From Paracraurococcus lichenis (GTDB lineage: Bacteria > Pseudomonadota > Alphaproteobacteria > Acetobacterales > Acetobacteraceae): DNA of 64,000 bases. Positions 62,901 through 64,000 of this stretch are shown piece after piece (the stretch's first letter is position 1; each line of letters opens with the position of its first letter). The stretch is from NCBI RefSeq assembly GCF_030657435.1, contig NZ_JAUTWS010000005.1:205053-269052 (forward strand). Reading direction: 5' to 3'. The translations under genes and the position numbers were made by a program. The notes beneath the pieces are model-generated. The model had not been told where the DNA came from. It searched no databases and saw nothing but the letters and a program-made list of their open reading frames with translations.

Positions 62901-63773
62901 TCAGGCGTTCACCACCGTGCCGCCGTTCGGGTGCAGCGTCTGGCCGTTGATGTAGCTGCTGTCGGCATCGCTGGCGAGGAAGATGTAGCTCGGCGCGCAT
63001 TCATCGGGCTGGCCGGCGCGGCCCATCCCGGCGCTCTCGCCATGCTTCGCCGTCTTCTCCTCGTCGAAGCTCGCCGGGATCAGCGGCGTCCAGATCGGGC
63101 CGGGCGCCACCGCATTCACCCGGATCTTCCTCTGCTGGAACAGCGCCTGCGACAGGCTGCGGGTGAAGGCGAGGATGGCGCCCTTGGTGCTGGCATAGTC
63201 GACCAGCATCGGGCTGCCCTTGAAGGCGGTGATCGAGGTCGTGTTGATGATCGCCCCGCCCTCCGGCATCAGCGGCAGGGCGTATTTCGTGATCCAGAAC
63301 ATGCCGAGGATGTTGCTGCGGAAGGTGCGCTCGACCTGCGCCTCGGGGATCTCCGCGAAATCCTCGCAGACATGCTGCTCGGAGGCATTGTTGACCAGGA
63401 TGTCGATGCGGCCGCCGAGCGCCTGCGCCGCCTGGCTCACCGCCTGGCGCGCGAAGCCAGCATCGCCGACATCGCCGGCGATGGTGACGCAGCGGCGACC
63501 CGCGGCCTCCACATGGCGCTTCGTCTCCTCGGCGTCCTGGTGCTCGTTCAGGTAGAGCACCGCGACATCCGCGCCTTCCTTGGCGAAGCCGATCGCGACG
63601 GCGCGGCCGATGCCGCTGTCGCCGCCGGTGACGAGCGCGACCTTGCCCGCCAGCTTGCCGCTGGCCTTCCAATTCTCCATCCGGTCCCGCGGCTGCGGCG
63701 TCATCTCGGACTCGAAGCCGGGATGGCGGTTCTGGTGCTGCTTCGGCTGCGGGGTCTGCTTGTCGTCCGGCAT
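62901..63773 (-). CDS. SDR oxidoreductase, YghA/general stress protein 39-like
   Basis: A 290-residue NAD(P)-dependent dehydrogenase. A 45-residue polar leader with TPQPKQHQNRHPGFESEM precedes the Rossmann domain, as in the YghA/GSP39 group. It contains TGGDSGIGRAVA, NNASEQH, Ser in TTSITAFKGS and YASTK. GGGAGAG lies before ATG 63773. The group is stress-induced in several bacteria; the substrate here is unknown. Confidence 0.88.
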   Translation of the reverse strand: MPDDKQTPQPKQHQNRHPGFESEMTPQPRDRMENWKASGKLAGKVALVTGGDSGIGRAVAIGFAKEGADVAVLYLNEHQDAEETKRHVEAAGRRCVTIAGDVGDAGFARQAVSQAAQALGGRIDILVNNASEQHVCEDFAEIPEAQVERTFRSNILGMFWITKYALPLMPEGGAIINTTSITAFKGSPMLVDYASTKGAILAFTRSLSQALFQQRKIRVNAVAPGPIWTPLIPASFDEEKTAKHGESAGMGRAGQPDECAPSYIFLASDADSSYINGQTLHPNGGTVVNA

Positions 63774-63889
63774 GCTGGCTCTCCCGGTGATGCGGGGCCA
63801 ACGGGGGCGCCGGCGCGGCAGTTGCCCGCGAGGCGCGGAACGGCAGGGCCACGCGGGCGCGATTGCGGCCGCGTGGCGCCGGACGGACG

Positions 63890-63921
63890 AAGGGCCCGGA
63901 CGCGCCGGCATCCGGGCCCTT
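63890..63921. terminator. Strong stem-loop near the right edge
   Basis: An 11-bp perfect stem, AAGGGCCCGGA (63890-63900) with TCCGGGCCCTT (63911-63921), around a 10-base loop. It probably ends a minus-strand gene lying mostly beyond the window. The remaining 79 bases hold no gene I can support. Confidence 0.6.
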
Positions 63922-64000
63922 GTCGTGCCGCCCGCGGGGCGGTGCCTTGTATGTTGGGCGAGCCGATCCAGACCTCCGGGCCAACCGGGGCGCCCCACGA

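Noticed and set aside
63951..64000. Start of a plus-strand gene (MLGEPIQTSGPTGAPH) at the right edge
   Set aside because: Only 16 codons fit in the window, no ribosome site is evident, and all other frames there are open too.

Overview
The window is very GC-rich, gene-dense bacterial chromosome. The gene content (EtfBA plus 3-hydroxybutyryl-CoA dehydrogenase, a gpmI-envC-ctpA-yibQ-rppH string, a Rhodobacter-type sorbitol/mannitol operon, and a DUF3305/DUF3306/DUF6352/DUF6505 formate dehydrogenase neighbourhood) points to an alphaproteobacterium. A Roseomonas-like member of the Acetobacteraceae is my best guess; this is inference from gene content, not a database match. I see no rRNA, tRNA, CRISPR array, transposase or phage gene.

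Layout. 1-3112: an MFS transporter (possibly running off the left edge), a secreted trypsin-like protease and an unassigned protein. 3375-9303: a copper module (CotA-like multicopper oxidase, CopA ATPase, CueR, CopZ) followed by an exported EF-hand protein. 9463-14465: a GH13 alpha-glucosidase, an SDR oxidoreductase, the AzlCD exporter and a GGDEF-EAL protein. 14527-23719 (minus strand): a complete hexitol operon, mtlK / smoE-F-G-K / frk / xylB / smoS. 24017-30845: an MscS-type channel, a HIG1-like membrane protein, etfBA-hbd, a ParDE toxin-antitoxin pair and a flavin-fold stress protein. 30981-37493: gpmI, envC, ctpA, yibQ-like deacetylase and rppH. 37568-38794: argC behind what reads as an arginine leader-peptide attenuator.

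38880-52226 is a molybdenum formate dehydrogenase island. On the minus strand it holds moeA, mobB, fdh gamma/beta/alpha, the small Tat-target protein, a TorD-like chaperone, then a separate unit DUF3306-DUF3305-DUF6352-DUF6505-(degenerate biotin/lipoate ligase). Divergently transcribed is a 686-residue multi-[4Fe-4S] protein. The genes plausibly build, mature and export a respiratory cysteine-type formate dehydrogenase. 52237-55558: a GFA-family zinc protein, dihydroorotase and a tandem pair of DUF29 genes with near-identical ends and divergent centres. 55559-61399: asparagine synthase and four glycosyltransferases (LPS/surface glycan). 61486-63773: YgfZ, an ICMT-like methyltransferase and a stress SDR.

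Three themes are of most interest. First, the argC leader (37568-37816): a 35-codon ORF with four consecutive Arg codons, competing pairings and a terminator directly before argC. Second, a family of about 75-bp hairpin repeats in tandem pairs (8258-8394 and 60336-60480), with conserved edges and stems that differ in sequence but stay paired; they supply coding sequence to the end of CueR and the start of a glycosyltransferase. Several other hairpin clusters fill intergenic gaps or, at 49241-49287, lie within the start of a gene. Third, the conserved but uncharacterised formate dehydrogenase accessory genes.
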